Assembly (NCBI GenBank): GCA_009602735.1
Contig: WELA01013858.1
Location: 265,728 to 313,394 of the forward strand
Length of the DNA stretch: 47,667 bases
DNA from: Mesotaenium endlicherianum
Lineage: Eukaryota > Streptophyta > Zygnematophyceae > Zygnematales > Mesotaeniaceae
Direction: 5' to 3'
Both the position numbers and the translations under genes were made by a program. The notes beneath the pieces were generated by a model. That model did no database searches. It was not told the origin of the DNA and saw only the letters and a list, made by a program, of their open reading frames with translations. Below are positions 21,265-34,129 of the stretch, in pieces. Numbering within the stretch: position 1 is the first letter of the stretch; each line of letters starts with the position of its first letter.

Positions 21265-24200
21265 GATGTGGAAGGTCCACGCAGTCTTGACACTTACACC
21301 CCTAGCTCCCCCCTAGCCCCCATAGGTCAAAAACATAGTCATAGAGTTGGGAGATATAAGATGTAAATATATATCTTGCCTCTCTTGAGGACCTGTTAGA
21401 AGCCAGTATAAAGCCTTTCTTCAACATAGATGTTTGTCAGGTGCTGCTAGAAAGCTAAGGCGTTATGGCAGAACTTCAAAGGAGCCCTAAAAACACTTAG
21501 GGAACATTAACATATGCTAAAATTAGGCTGCAGATTATTTTTTCCAAGTCTTAGGATTATTTCCAAGCTCCTTCAACTCCACTACTTCTCCTAGGCCGAT
21601 TGTACCCCCTGTCACTAAACCACGTCTTGTTGTTGAATGCGCACATTGTTTAAAAATCCATGGGGTCATGGTGAGCAAATGTCTTCTGCGCGACTTTTGA
21701 AGTAAGAATCAGAAGTTGTATTAACACCACTAAGAATAAATGGGGCGGGGAGTGCAGCAAAATCCGCCATAAATGTACCTTCAGGAAGGTGTACACTTGC
21801 AAATCCGGCGCGTCGGACGGCTGCTGAACCTTCTATAATTGGTCTTAATCTACGATATTTGTACTACTATGTTTGCGTTAACCTACACTACAACTTTCAC
21901 TTAGGATTCTTGAGTGTTAAAAGAACGAGAAAGAAGTTACGAATGAGTTAGAAAGAATGCATGTTACGGATTCTTACAGTCTGTTAAAATGTCGCAAACG
22001 ACTACGAACGATACCAAAAAGTACCCCCGCCGCGCAAAATCAAGTGTCCTCTAATTTACGCGCGCGTGGTGCATGTGGATCCTTGGCAAGTATCTTTTCA
22101 TTTGGTTCATACATGTACTTTCATGTATATAAACAAGATTGCTCAGAGTATACATTTCTACGGACATGTAGCCACGCACCAGTCACATCGTGGAAAATAA
22201 TAAGAGCCCATGGGATCCAATGGGGGGGTCATGATAGGGCGCAAGTGATAAGATCATCTAGAGCCATCGTGGGCTGTGCTGGATGGTGCTCGACCCTGTC
22301 GCATCCATATTCAAGAGACATCCAGAGATGTTAGAAATTTGATGGGCGGCAATGCACGTTGTCATAAGAGTACCTCCCTACAACAATTAATTTGGATGCA
22401 ATAGCGTCCAAAATCCACTGATTTCAAATGGCGACTCGAAATAAATATAATCATTCTCAAAGTGGGCTACCGACTTAATATCAAGGATATTGATATATAT
22501 AGCAATTAAGAAACAAATCTGGAAAGTTCATTGATTACAATTGTAATCACCAAATTTTAATAATATGGATGAAAAGCGCCAATTCTTTCCTCATGCGTGA
22601 TCTTCAAATTTTTGTTGCTTGTGGGTGGAAAGCAGTGGCAAGCATACACTAAGTACTACCAGAGCTTGCAAAATTGAACATGGTTGGATGCAATGCATCA
22701 CGTTTTTACCTTTCGGATGAAGAGTACTTGCAAAATAGTTGCGTCACGAGTAAAAGAAATCGAGCTGAGATTTTGCATTTGGTAGTTTTGATCTTCTGTA
22801 AAGACACTTGGGTGTCTTCATAGCTAGGAAAAGCTGCACCTCATTCTTTGAATAGGTCATACAAAATGACGCCGTAGTTATGACAGCCACCTTGTTGAAA
22901 AATGAAGGTTCCTGGCCGGATAACATCTGTTACAATGACAAAAGTGGGAAGCTTGACGAGTCAGAGAAGCTCAACAACTGAAAGACTTACTTCTTACGAA
23001 GGGCTTACTTCCCCCCCGCCTCTCAGAAAATAGTGAGAAATTGACTTTTGTTCCCTTTTGGGAAGGGTAATTATGAGTGGGGGAAGCATGAGAAAACAAT
23101 ATATTGCGGGGTCCGCTCTGGGTCCGGGAACAAATCAGATTCTCGGCATACATTTAAATTTTTTTTAGGGCGGCCGTTAGAATGAGGAAAGAAGTTGCTA
23201 GCAATATTATTGATTCTGCATAGAAGCCCGCTGTTCTTGTTCAAGCTTCCAGGGGAACACATACTATTTGTTTTAGAAAAAAGAGAGTTGAACAAGAATG
23301 AACAAAGCGCCTCAATTTGGTATGCATTTCTTTAAGTTAACAATCTCAGAATGTTTATAAAAAAAAGATTCTTCTTCCAAGAGATTTTTTGGTATATGAA
23401 AATTGGAATGAAAGAAAAAGGAGGAAGAGAGTAATGAGAAAATTTTGGTTAAGAACTTGGCAAGGCACTTTTTGGTGTCCTTCAATTGTTTGTTAATCGC
23501 AAAAAATTGATGTCAAAATAATTTTTGTTGCTGGTACAACTATACAAATAAGTTCTTAAATCACCTTGGCACTTCTATGAGCATGATTTAACGTGTGGGC
23601 TGGAGTTAATGACCTTGCTTAGGCTCAACATGTTTTGAAAGTTACTTCAAGATATGGAGGGAATATGCTCTTAAGCTGTCGTGTATGAAAAATAATGTAC
23701 CAATGAAATGAGTAACTTGTGTGTCTGGAGATGCTGGATCTATGTGATCTACTCTTATACTTGCTACTTATCAAAGAACTTATATGAATTGAATGGCTGA
23801 CATATTTATACAATATAGACATCATGTACGTTTGAGACTTTAAAATCCAATATTTTTTCCTCGTCCTACGAATTTATATTTATGGTTTAAAATAAATATT
23901 AAACCACATCAATGTTTTAATATAACAAAGTGTAGCTAATCAACCTTCGCGTATTTGGCTTGTCATGAGAACTACAGTTGATAATTGAGCCAGTGCCCTT
24001 ACTCGAACCGAGCAAAATTTAACGCATAACATGAAATGCCAAATATAAAGAAAGCGTGCGGAATGAATTTCAAACATGTTAATAGCCTTCACATCAAGAC
24101 TATGGTACAAAGTGTGGTATTTTATAAACGGCAGGGCACATGTAGTTTTGCACGGTAAAAGAGGCAAAATAACCTTGTACACGTATTGCCATGGTAAGAT

Positions 24201-24640
24201 ATGTTTCGCATGTGACAAATTGCTGAGGTTGTACTTGCAATTTTTTAAGTGTTGCTTTACGCAAGGACAAGGTATCACTTCACAATCTAAACTACAAAAT
24301 GATGGTACTCAATTGAATACTTCAGATTTACTTGACGGCAGAGTAGAAGACCGTGCCTTATTGGGCATGTTCATTATAATGTCTAGGCTTAGAGAGCAAT
24401 TGCTGTTTTTAAACTGTCTTTACTAAATATTAAATAGATATTAATATTCTAGACATGAGCGCCACAAGACTTAATCAACTTGTATTGAACTGGAAGAATA
24501 ACGTGTCTTGAAGAACAACCAGGTAGTTGTTTTGCAAGTTTAAATCTGTGAACCATTGGTAACTTCCAACAAGATGTGACGTTTTTTTTTCTCAGGAATC
24601 TTGCATGGTATTTAAAAAAATTAATTACTCAACAAAATGA
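21265..24640. other. AT-rich region without recognised genes
   Basis: The longest plus frame, 21957-22334, is somewhat GC-richer but shows no domain. C-runs at 21300-21320 lie just upstream of the zinc-ribbon ORF start and may be its promoter region. Otherwise nothing recognised. Confidence 0.45.
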
Positions 24641-24647
24641 AAATACC

Positions 24648-25110
24648 GACAACTTGCATATTTTATACTACTTGCAAATCATTGCAAAAAAGAAACGAAA
24701 GTCAAAGAATGCATGCTGTGAGAGTTGCACTCACAATGTCTCTTGAAGGTATGTATAATTGCACAACATGAGGCATTGGAATGCTTCAAATCACTCGTTA
24801 GGGCACTAAGTTCATGTTTAATAAAAACGGATGAAACGATTGTAATCGTTTTGACCAAATGTTTCAGAGTCCAAACAAATGTTTCAACTGTTTGGAAGTT
24901 ACGCAATGATTTCAAAAAAATATGACGCGAAACGGACTTATTTCACAAATAGAAGACTTTTCAAACAAATCAAGAAGCTGCTTCTATTTCCTCGGTCGCA
25001 TACAGATTCAGTTGACATAAACTGACAATTACGTATAAGTATTTGGCCAATTGGTCAGGTGTGAACAAATCAATCAAAGGACTAGGCTTTGAAATCCCAT
25101 GAATGCAAAC
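24648..25110 (+). repeat. tRNA-like dispersed repeat, copy 1
   Basis: Shares with 34.8 kb a CAACTTGCATA start, the hairpin GTGAGAGTTGCACTCAC (24718-24734) and a tRNA-like block: A-box-like TTGGCCAATTGGTCAGG (25043-25059) and a degraded B-box-like TTTGAAATCCC (25088-25098). About 230 bp extra lies between hairpin and tRNA-like block compared with copy 2. The gypsy LTR begins 40-50 bp further on. Confidence 0.55.
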
Positions 25111-25148
25111 TTGACTCTTAATTGTATTCATTTAATATTTACAATTGT

Positions 25149-26425
25149 TGTAAGGTCATAGAATTGTAGAGTGCATTTTTATGGTCATTTTGATATAAAA
25201 TTTGTCAAAATTGGTTCAAGTATTGAGAAAAATATGGCTTTTTGAAATTTAATTAGTTTAAAGGCTGGTCGAGAACTGTCCATAATTTGCGATGAGCGCG
25301 ACCGTCGAATTGATCGACAGCGTCAAGCCATCTGGGCCGTTAGAGTGAATTAGAATCCACGTAATTTTGGCTGACGCGGAGGGTCGACTAGGTCGATTTA
25401 CCTAGAAGTTTTGAATTAGCGTAGCGCGCCTAAGTATATTCTAGATGTTTTGATACATGCATGTGGACGTCACATCGGCCCGACACGTTGGAGGAGGCTG
25501 ATCTGGCCTACACACCCTAGTGATGGGATTCGCACGTATTGGTCATTTGGCGGCGTATAACGCGGCGTATTTTGCCGTATTTGCAAAATACGTATAATAG
25601 GCAAATTAAAAATTAAGTAGATAGAGCCGGGTAGCTTCGCTCCGCTTTATTCGATCTAAACCATTTCAAAAAAGTTTCACTTCAATGTTCACTTCGGACA
25701 CGTACGGGTCTGCCAACTCGACCGCTGACGACGGACGAACTCGGCCCAAAAGATTGACAACTACTTGTGCATCCGCTCACTAGATTCTGTGCAGATGGAA
25801 ACTGACCACTCCCTAGCACTCCCGACCACACCCGACCACTCCCGACCACTCCCGTCACTTAGTGTCAGCCACTTTTCGCTTAATCGGCAACGTCTTGACG
25901 TGTTTCGTTATTTGTTCAATCAATTTGTCAGAGTCAACGTTTTTTTGCCTTTCACACGCGCGGTCGGTTTATATGTTGTTTTTTCTGCCGACACATGTAT
26001 TTAGCTTGTAATACGGCAACGGTTGACGTAATACGTGTGTACGTCCGCGTAATACGTGTACGACGAATACGTTTTTCATGACTAGGTTACTCACGAATAT
26101 TCTGGAAGGGACGATTTGACAAACACTTCGAAATTTTGTTGCTAAGCGGCCCTCCCTCCTAAGGGCAAGCGATCGTCGTAGAAAATCATGAATAGGCATA
26201 ACTTCATCGTTACTGATCAATTTTCACTTTGATAAATTTGTACGGGTTTGTGATGATGACGCCTTTCATCCTATTTCATTTGTGAGTAGTTTTTGGCTAC
26301 TCAAAATTTTTAGTATTTATCCTAAGCTTTCTTACTGATATGTCGCTGCACTTTAGAGATAATTGCAACCAGTTTTGTTCCTTGTGAGTCACTACGTTTT
26401 CACTAGGGCACTTTACCCCTTTCAT
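25149..26425 (+). repeat. 5' LTR of a Ty3/gypsy-like element, interrupted by a hAT insertion
   Basis: Begins TGTAAGGTCATAG, ends CCCCTTTCA (TG...CA). It matches the reverse complement of 38841-39539 along its length, by eye roughly 80% identical. Removing the inserted 571 bp and one 8-bp duplication leaves 698 bp against 699 bp in the other copy. A gag-like ATG follows 31 bp downstream. No TGG-starting primer-binding site for a tRNA 3' end is apparent after the LTR. Confidence 0.85.
25516..26086. mobile_element. Non-autonomous hAT-type element, 571 bp
   Basis: Ends are inverted repeats: CCTAGTGATGGGATT on the left, and CCTAGTCATGAAAAACG as the reverse complement of the right. Flanked by an 8-bp target duplication: CTACACAC (25508-25515) and TTACTCAC (26087-26094). 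The uninterrupted LTR at 39.17 kb reads CTACTCAC at this point, one change from each. Subterminal ACGTATT/AATACG words occur near both ends. No transposase ORF. The 8-bp duplication and the TAG(T/G)GATG-like end are typical of hAT. Confidence 0.85.
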
Positions 26426-26456
26426 CTGATATAGGAGTTAGTTTGCATATTGTATT

Positions 26457-27183
26457 ATGGAGTCGCAGTCGGCAGCTGGAGGAGGCAAACATGTCGAGCA
26501 TGTTGAGCGCGTGGAGCAGCAGGCAGCGCCAACAATGATTTGAGAGCAACAAGAGATGCAAGTGATGCTAAGGCAAATGGCAACTGCAATTGGAGGAAAA
26601 TTCTACACCCAATTTCAGCAAAATATGCGCGCGGAGGTGGAGAGAATGGTGCGAGTTGTTGTTGGAAATGCCGCTTCGACGAGTTCGGCACCTGCACCTA
26701 CTATACCACCAATCCATGTTCAACCAGTGGTGCAACGAGTTATTCCACCTGCATTGAGAGTGCGTGCGCCTAAGCCTGAAATGTATACTGAAAAGCGTGG
26801 TATACTAGTGTAAAGAAGAAAACTCAAAAGGAGGTTATCCCCAAGAGCTCGCCGAGAAGCGAAAGACGAGACGTTGACCTGCCTATTATCATGGAAGAAG
26901 TAGTCAACGACAACGAGACTATGGTCGACAGTGGCAAATTTTGTGCACATGAAGCTGGTAAAAGAGTGGCAAATTCCTGTGAAGAAGTAATATGAGCCTA
27001 AGGAGGTAATTTTGGCGAATGGGCAGAGACTCAAGTGTGGTGCACCTACGGAAGCTATTCAGGTGAAAGTAGAGGGGCACCAGAGTAAAGAAGTTATGGA
27101 GCAGGCAGAACTAGGTCATCATGAGGTGATACTGGGACGACCATAGCTGAGGAAAGTCAACCCTCAAGTGGATTGGAGCACTG
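26457..27183 (+). pseudogene. gag-protease remnant of a Ty3/gypsy-like element
   Basis: ATG 26457 opens a gag-like frame (MESQSAAGGG) broken by TGA at 26541, then MRAEVERM and a Pro-rich stretch to about 26812. The protease active-site motif MVDSG is at 26921-26935. In a different frame, VILANGQ (about 27012) and HEVILGRP, TAG (27144-27146), LRKVNPQVDW follow; the TAG stands where the family has Trp. Stops and frameshifts make it non-functional. Reverse transcriptase and integrase were not found. Confidence 0.72.
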
Positions 27184-27631
27184 GATGTAACAATCTAAGC
27201 TTTTTAGGCGTATTTAGAACGTTTTTCTAATTATCTAAAAGACGTCATACTTTTATTTTGTATAAGATTGCGTGTTTATTAAATTATTGCGACACACACG
27301 TGTGTGGACTAATTCTCGATCGATTGGCAAAACAACCCGAATGCTATTGCAAAAAGAATTGTATAGTGATTCGATTACTTTGCAAAAGTATAAAGTAATT
27401 AATCAAAAAGTTACTTTGATGAATTATGATGGAATAACTTAATCAATTAAGGCTTGATTAACTTATTTTGACTGTCATTATTTCGGATATTAACAGTCAT
27501 TGTTGCTTGTGGCGATTAATTGATCAAGATGCAATCATGTATCAAATTATATATTGATAAATAGCTTAATGTATTTTAGGTGATTGGGGAAATGTCCCAA
27601 ATATGCCTAAAGTAGCTCAGATTGTTACATC
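27184..27631. mobile_element. 448-bp inverted-repeat element (MITE-like) inserted in gypsy pol
   Basis: Starts GATGTAACAATCT and ends AGATTGTTACATC. The inverted similarity extends about 30 bp (AGCT..TTTAGGC.TATTT on both ends). The interior is AT-rich and non-coding. No target duplication could be matched (flanks CACTG and AACTA). A solo LTR with unusually long terminal symmetry is an alternative. Confidence 0.65.
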
Positions 27632-28130
27632 AACTACTGTGCTCACTGAGAAGTTACGAGAGTTGAAGGTCAAAAACGCTTTCTGTCCCCACACTACTTT
27701 GTCTGCTTTTGTGGGAGCTAATGGTGGGCCCAATATACGATATCCTTAAACAAAGGGCTCGCCCGATGAAATCACTGAGGGCATACCTATTGGAACCTCA
27801 GGAAGAGGAGCTCGAGTTGTTAAGTGTAGAGTTGTACCTCACACCGATGGAGCAGGCCAAGATTCTTACGACTCAAGCAAGGGAATTTGTGCGTTTCTGC
27901 GTCGCCAACTACGTCATGATTTGACAGATGACGGTAGTTGCCTCTGCTGCACCCGCTGCCGCCACGATTGCGGTTGCCACCGTCAAAATTGCACATGTCG
28001 TTGCAGGCGGAGGTACAGCGCCGTTGGAAATTACAAGAAAAGCGCCGTCAGAGGGACGAGCGAGTGTACAAAGCAACGGTCGGTCATTGCGGAGAAACGA
28101 CGTCAGGCGCAGGTAAATATGAAGAAATAA
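27632..28130 (+). pseudogene. Retroelement-like coding remnants, unassigned
   Basis: Higher GC than the surroundings. The open frame 27709-27924 includes YDILKQRARPMKSLRAYLLE, followed by other frames rich in Arg/Gln to about 28130. Probably the continuation of the gypsy-like element after the inverted-repeat insertion, but no RT, RNase H or integrase motif is visible. Confidence 0.35.
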
Positions 28131-31100
28131 GGCGTGTTCATTATAAGTTACGAAATAGTTTAAAGGTAGAATGATCAAGCTAACACACAAGTTTGTGGAT
28201 CTTTCATCAAATATAAAATCAGAAGCAGTTACCATAACCGTTAGTGACATTTAACACGTACCATAATCGTTAATGACATCAAGCCGTACAGACGACGCAG
28301 AAAGTATATTTAATTGCCAATTTTGAACCTAAAGAGCAAGTACATGATCGAATTAAAAATCTGCTAGCTTTAGATTTCATCTTCCATCGTCCCAATTACA
28401 ATCGACCGCTTGTACTTCACACAAATTGGAACCACTAAGGGTTAGGACCTGTCTAAGGGTTAGACAATGACGGGCACGAGTATGTCATTGCGTACGTTCA
28501 AACAAATTTTTTAGTGCACAAGCCAGAAGTTACAGTCTGCTTGTTTACAAACTTCTTATTGGGTAATGATTATTGCATGTATCTCCTTACCACAATCCTT
28601 TGACCTGTATGCAACTTGATGCAACAAAAACCAATCGAACGTTGAAACTGGTAGTTGAACACAACACAGTTTAGTTAAACTGAAATGCATCTAGTAAAGT
28701 GAAGCAATTACATTATATATATAAATGGAAGCTTGTAGTTGTCTGTTGCGTCGTAAAATAACTTCTAATCTGCTCTTGCACGCTAAATCACCAGTCTGAT
28801 CTTGCAAATCAAAAATAAAAGGTCCAAGACATCGTTGGCTGACAAAATTATAACACCTACTCAATCACCGCTTTGCATGCCAACCCATCTCACTTCAATA
28901 GATCCCATACATTGTCCAAAAAAACGTGAGATTCATAATTTTCAGAATCTTAAGAACCTCCAAAACCTTCAGAAACCTCAAAGAAATACTGAATTAACAC
29001 AAATTGTGGACCAAGTTAACCTGTAAGACCAGCCTTCGAGAATGAAATGGAGCGTATGCTCACAAGAATAAGGTAACCAACCGGCCAATGCAAGTTTGAC
29101 TCGTGCAGCCCGCTAGATATTTACATTTAATAACATTGTTCCGACCAACTGACGACACAAGTCTTCAATGACAACAGGAAGTTTTTACACAAACTTTGTG
29201 GGTTCGAACACTATGCGTTGTTATGCCCACGCATGTCGTAACTTGAACACGCGCTCTTCTTTTTTGACTTTTCTTCTTTTCCACTTGTCTTTTTTGGATG
29301 TTTGGTTGATTTTGTTTTGGGAGAGAGAAGTGCAAGGATGGGCTCCTTGTGGCGCGGCCATTAGTCTTTTGACAAAAGTGCTGGTATTGACCTCGTGTTG
29401 ATTCTAGAATACGCCGAGTTAAGCTACACCTTTTCACAATATTTCTATGACTATTGCCACATTTCACAATAGTACGTACCGCGTGTACACAAGCGAGGCC
29501 CATTTCTTGGCAGTATGTGTAATGCAAACTCGTTACGGAAGTTCACAGCATTTGTACTTTTTGCTGCATATCTCTCAAATGCCATCATTTTGCTTGAAAG
29601 CGTTTGCCACACGTGGAAGATCCTACAAGTTAAAATGTCTTCTGATTCCCTTACCTTTTCCACCCGGACCGTCATGAGTTTTTCTTTTTTGGTTGCTAAA
29701 AAATTCACCATTTGCAATTTAGTTCTCCTAGGCGTCTAGGCGAAGCGGGCGTAAAATGCGCGCGCGGGCGCACTGGAGGACACGCAAGTTGAGGTACTTG
29801 CGCATCTTTAAATGCCTTACTGCATAACCAGGTAGAAGAATAAAAAATTCTCTATGTGAACTGTTTGAAGCAAGAGGCGAGAGTTCAAAGACTGCTATGC
29901 AAAGAAAAAAAAGATGAACATAACAATAAGAAAGTGGGTACACCATTGCATGTCATACATATTCCACACTTCCATAACACTTTACGACAAGATATAGTTT
30001 GAAATGATATCAATTGAGAAGCAATATGAGATTATGAAAGAAAGTGCATACACGTAAGCAAGAAGTGGACAAACACAAAAAAATTGTGGTAACATGAAGG
30101 GAAATTTTTACCCAAATGACAATAAACCGTGGTGACATGAAGGAGAATTTTGAAAATGAGTATTTGATTTAAACCAATAATACGCATCAATTAAGTGCAT
30201 GCGGAATTTTAAAAATTCCATTTAGTAAATCATAACTGGACAGTTTCATAGCAAATCTGGACAGTTTCATAGCAAAGGTACAATACATACATATCTTTTT
30301 GTCAAAAATAGAATTTTTCAATGAATTTTTAATATTTTATAATGTTGAACAAGAAAGAGACGTGTTGCAACTTAATGTCGTTTGCGATGTTGTCATTGAA
30401 CACGTTGCAGCGGCCTACTTTTCGATTTGTAAATCTCAATTTTTAATTTTGATTTTTGTAATATAATATATATCCAATATTCTATCACTAATAAAAGCAA
30501 ATTCATTCAAAATTTTAGTTTGTCAAAGTCGCAAGTAATTAATTTTTGCTGAATCACAATTTAATCAGATTTTAAATTTTTCAATTTGATCATTGATTAA
30601 TGATAAGATTTTCTATAAACTTTTAAAATTTTAAACAACTACTGTAAATCAAGTGTAAAGTCAATTTTCTTACTTTATTATTGATTTTTTTTTGATTTTT
30701 CAACAATAAGACTGTTATAGTTTTTAAGTGTAATTTTATTTTTACATTCAACAAAAATATATATCAAAATATTGTGTGGACATTGTCATTTTTTAAATGT
30801 TTACACATATTTTTTTAATTTTTTATTCTTAACGATTTGATTTGATAAATTTGTGAACAGTCAATCATTTTGTTTTGACTAGATGTACAAATCAACGTTG
30901 TCACTTTAAAGTTGACTTCTTGACTTGTAACGTATACTAAGCATATTTTTATTGATATATTTTACTTTTTAGATAAATATATTGAAGTTTCATTAGGAAA
31001 TTTTAAACCATACAATCCAATCATTACCATCTTAGCAAGATGACTCTTTTAACAAATACATTTTGACAAATTTTGATTTTTGATGTGAGCATAAAATTGT

Positions 31101-33160
31101 GTCACACTTTATTCTTAAAAACAATTGAATGAAAAAATAAAAATGAAACGCTAATTATATGTTAAAAATTTTAGGTTTTTTTAATCAACTTATAATCAAT
31201 TTTGAATAATATAGATAAAACAACGTATGAAAAAATCTTATTGGTGATGTGTAAGATAATTTTAGATTAGCATGATATAGATATGTATATGATATACAAA
31301 ATATTAATTCAAATATAATAATGATTGTTACGTATAGTACAATAAAAATGATTTAATATTATGTTAAATATTAGTAGTATTGTAATTTTATATAAAAATT
31401 TTGAATAATTGATCAATTTTGTAAATGGACAAAACAGAATTCATCCATGAAAATGTAGCATGATATTAATTTGAGTATATGGTGAAAAATACAATTCATC
31501 AGTGCACACAGTTGGACTCCTATAACACATTGCATCATTGCAAAATTGTGATAACTTATTGATATCATTTTATAATGTGTCACCTTGTGGTCACGCATAT
31601 AATATTCAAAATCAAACACAATGAGCAATTACAAATAATCATAAAATATCATCGGATACACGCGTTGATCCGTCCAATGTCGTTATGTATCTGAAACACA
31701 TCAAAAACAAAATTTGCGTTAATATGTTTATATAAACGTGAGATGTGATTATATTTTGGAGAATTAAGGACAAATTACTTTTATTAAAAAATTATGTAAC
31801 GAGCAAAATTGCCAAGAGGTACAAGGGTACTTTCTAGTTGGTCCACAAAGTGACAGATGGGCTATATAGGAACCTCTGGGCTATTTAGTGTTAAGGGATG
31901 AGTCATTTTTACAGAGTAATGTGTGGGCGGTCAGGTTGCAAGCTGGCCTGCTTGCTTTTTAGATGGTAGTGTGTGGGCAGGTAGGCAAAAAGTATGTTGG
32001 AGTTGCATGCAATTGTAGTAAAAATCATCAAATCTATCAGAACATGGCAGGGGTAAATGGTCGTATCATGCCTTGTTTGCTTCTTGGTGGCGAACATTCC
32101 ACGTAAAGTCTTTTTTTTATATATGTGTGTGGGGAGTATGTGTACGTTGCACATATTAATCAATGTGTAAGTTCGTAGAGACATAAAATTACACATTAAT
32201 TTGATTCTCTTGTTTTGTTCCTCTTGTGGTTGGACAGTGTTGAAGATACTATAATATGAATTTTGATGGCACAATGTTGGCTATTGGTGTCAAACAAGAC
32301 ATGCGTATTGACAAAGAGACAAAAATTTAATTGTGACGTACAAAAATGTCATTTCATCAAATTTATTGTACTCACAAATTCAAGAAAATGTCTTCATGTT
32401 TAGTCCAGTGGATGAGAAAATTTGAAGTGAGGATAAATCAAGCATTTTTCGATAATACGTTGCAAGTTGTTGTGATGTGGTTTTCCAATTTACACATAGC
32501 AACCAAGAAGACATGGACATCTGTAGAAGTGTGCAACAACCAAAACAAAAATAACAAATATCAATAAGCATAAAAAATGTTCATATTTTGGATGAGGTGG
32601 TGGACAACATCCAAGGATTTTTTGAGTCTTACAGACCAGATCTTGAAGAGAAAGAAAACCAATTTAAACTAGTTAAAAGTTATTGTTAAGGCATTTAACT
32701 TTGTACCAAATTTGTGAATTTGCAACCAAAAAAGATACAAAATTGTTCAATACATAGATGTTCAAGATATTGATGCATTTCTTAAAATGTCTTGCAAACC
32801 TAGCATATGTACTTAAAATTCATGAACATTACTTGCATTTAAAAAGCACACAAATTAACATGAGTCCAAACAAGCGTGCGCGCTAAATTTCTCTTAGAAA
32901 AAAAAAGTGTTGCATTTGAAATCAAATATTATTCACACTATCAAAAATATTAAATGTTATAAAAACCAATTTCTTACATATGATGTAAAAGCTTTGTATC
33001 TTTCTATACCTACTTCAAAAAAACATATTCTCATGCCTTTTTCAAATTATAATTTGAACAATGAAATCTTCTCTGAAAATAATTTTTTAAAATTAATCAA
33101 AAATTATCATATAAACCAATTAAAAATTTAAAAATAGTCCTTTTTTTATTAATACTGAAA
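28131..33160. other. Very AT-rich non-coding region
   Basis: Contains a short duplication of CATAA(C/T)CGTTA(G/A)TGACAT at 28231 and 28262. 29200-29760 is somewhat less AT-rich with frames on both strands but no recognised domain. 30.1-33.1 kb is AT-saturated with many stops; nothing recognised. Confidence 0.5.
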
Positions 33161-33166
33161 CGCTAT

Positions 33167-33376
33167 GAATATTCTTGATTATCAACTTATCTTGAAAATT
33201 AAATAATTCAATTAAAACGAATAAAATGTCGTAGTGAAAACGTATTGATTCATATTATTACTTAAAGACCACGATTTTTATGAATATTTTTGATGATCAA
33301 GTTTTCTTGAAAATTAATTCTTTTAATCAAAACGGATTAAGTGTCGTAGTGGAAACGTATTGATTCATAAACATCA
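33167..33376. repeat. About 118-bp tandem duplication
   Basis: Both units share GAATATT.TTGAT.ATCAA, TCTTGAAAATTAA, and TGTCGTAGTG.AAACGTATTG (20-base words or less compared). The second unit merges into the oldest LTR copy, whose end reads CGTAGTGGAAACGTA. Confidence 0.7.
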
Positions 33377-34129
33377 AATTTATTGAAATAATATTCAGAG
33401 AGTGTGACTGTATATTAAATAAAAATTTATGTAAAATTATTAAAAATATTAAAAATATTAAGTATTTGAAGAAGCATGAATATGTTTACAAATAAAATAA
33501 GATAAAAATCTTGTCACTATGTGTTTGTAGAATTTTACATAATCGTAATTCAGTAAGTAACAAAGTTCTTTTGTTTATTCAAACGTCTATAAATGAAATA
33601 AAAGAAAAATCTTGTCACTAAGTACCCGTAGATAATTACGCATCTAAAAGTTAATGAATAATTTTACAATAATCGTACGCCTCTAAAAAGGGCCGTTTAG
33701 CAACAAAAATCTTAAGTGCATGTCAAATTTTTTCTCATAATTTAGACTTTACCAAGTGAACGTCAAATGATGTGTTGAGTTGATTTAATGGTTTTGTTCA
33801 ACTTTTATTTGATACGTTGAATGAAAATTTTAATAGTTTTTAATTTAGAAACATTAGATTGAGCCAAATTTATAAGTGATTGGACGTAGTCGACACATCA
33901 CGTCAACTAAAATTACGTGAAAATTTGAATTCAAACGAACGACCAAAATCATTTGACGCCGTCGATCAATTCGACGATCGTCACTGCAAATTGAAAACGA
34001 TTGCTGAATAACTTACAACTAATTTTAAAAATAAAAAATACAATTTGTTTTTAGTATTTGAACCAAATTTAGAAAAAATTGATATCAAAATGACACAAAT
34101 AATGCACTTTATAATTTTGAAATCTTACA
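33320..34129 (-). repeat. Diverged third copy of the gypsy-like LTR
   Basis: In the same orientation as the solo LTR at 38.84 kb. Shared landmarks in order: TAGTGGAAACGTA, GGGCCGTTTAGCAAC, AAAATTACGTGAA, TCGATCAATTCGA, CACTGCAAATTGAAAACG, TCAAAATGACA, AATGCACTTTA, and the terminal CTTACA at 34124-34129. Clearly older and more AT-shifted than the other two. An internal segment with ATCTTGTCACTA.GT is itself duplicated (33500s and 33600s). Confidence 0.65.

Larger units (their letters stand above)
16350..21300 (+). mobile_element. Two-gene DNA transposon with convergent ORFs (ends not defined)
   Basis: Holds a plus-strand DDE-type transposase (17720-20049), a minus-strand zinc-ribbon ORF (21264-20485) meeting it tail to tail, and tandem non-coding units upstream (16.4-17.15 kb). 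Terminal inverted repeats and a target-site duplication were searched for by eye and not found, so the outer limits are estimates. Base composition of both ORFs is higher in GC than their AT-rich surroundings. Confidence 0.6.

Noticed and set aside
27186..27629. Solo LTR with TGTAACA...TGTTACA ends
   Set aside because: Inverted similarity extends about 30 bp and no 5-bp target duplication is present, which fits an inverted-repeat transposon better; kept as an alternative.
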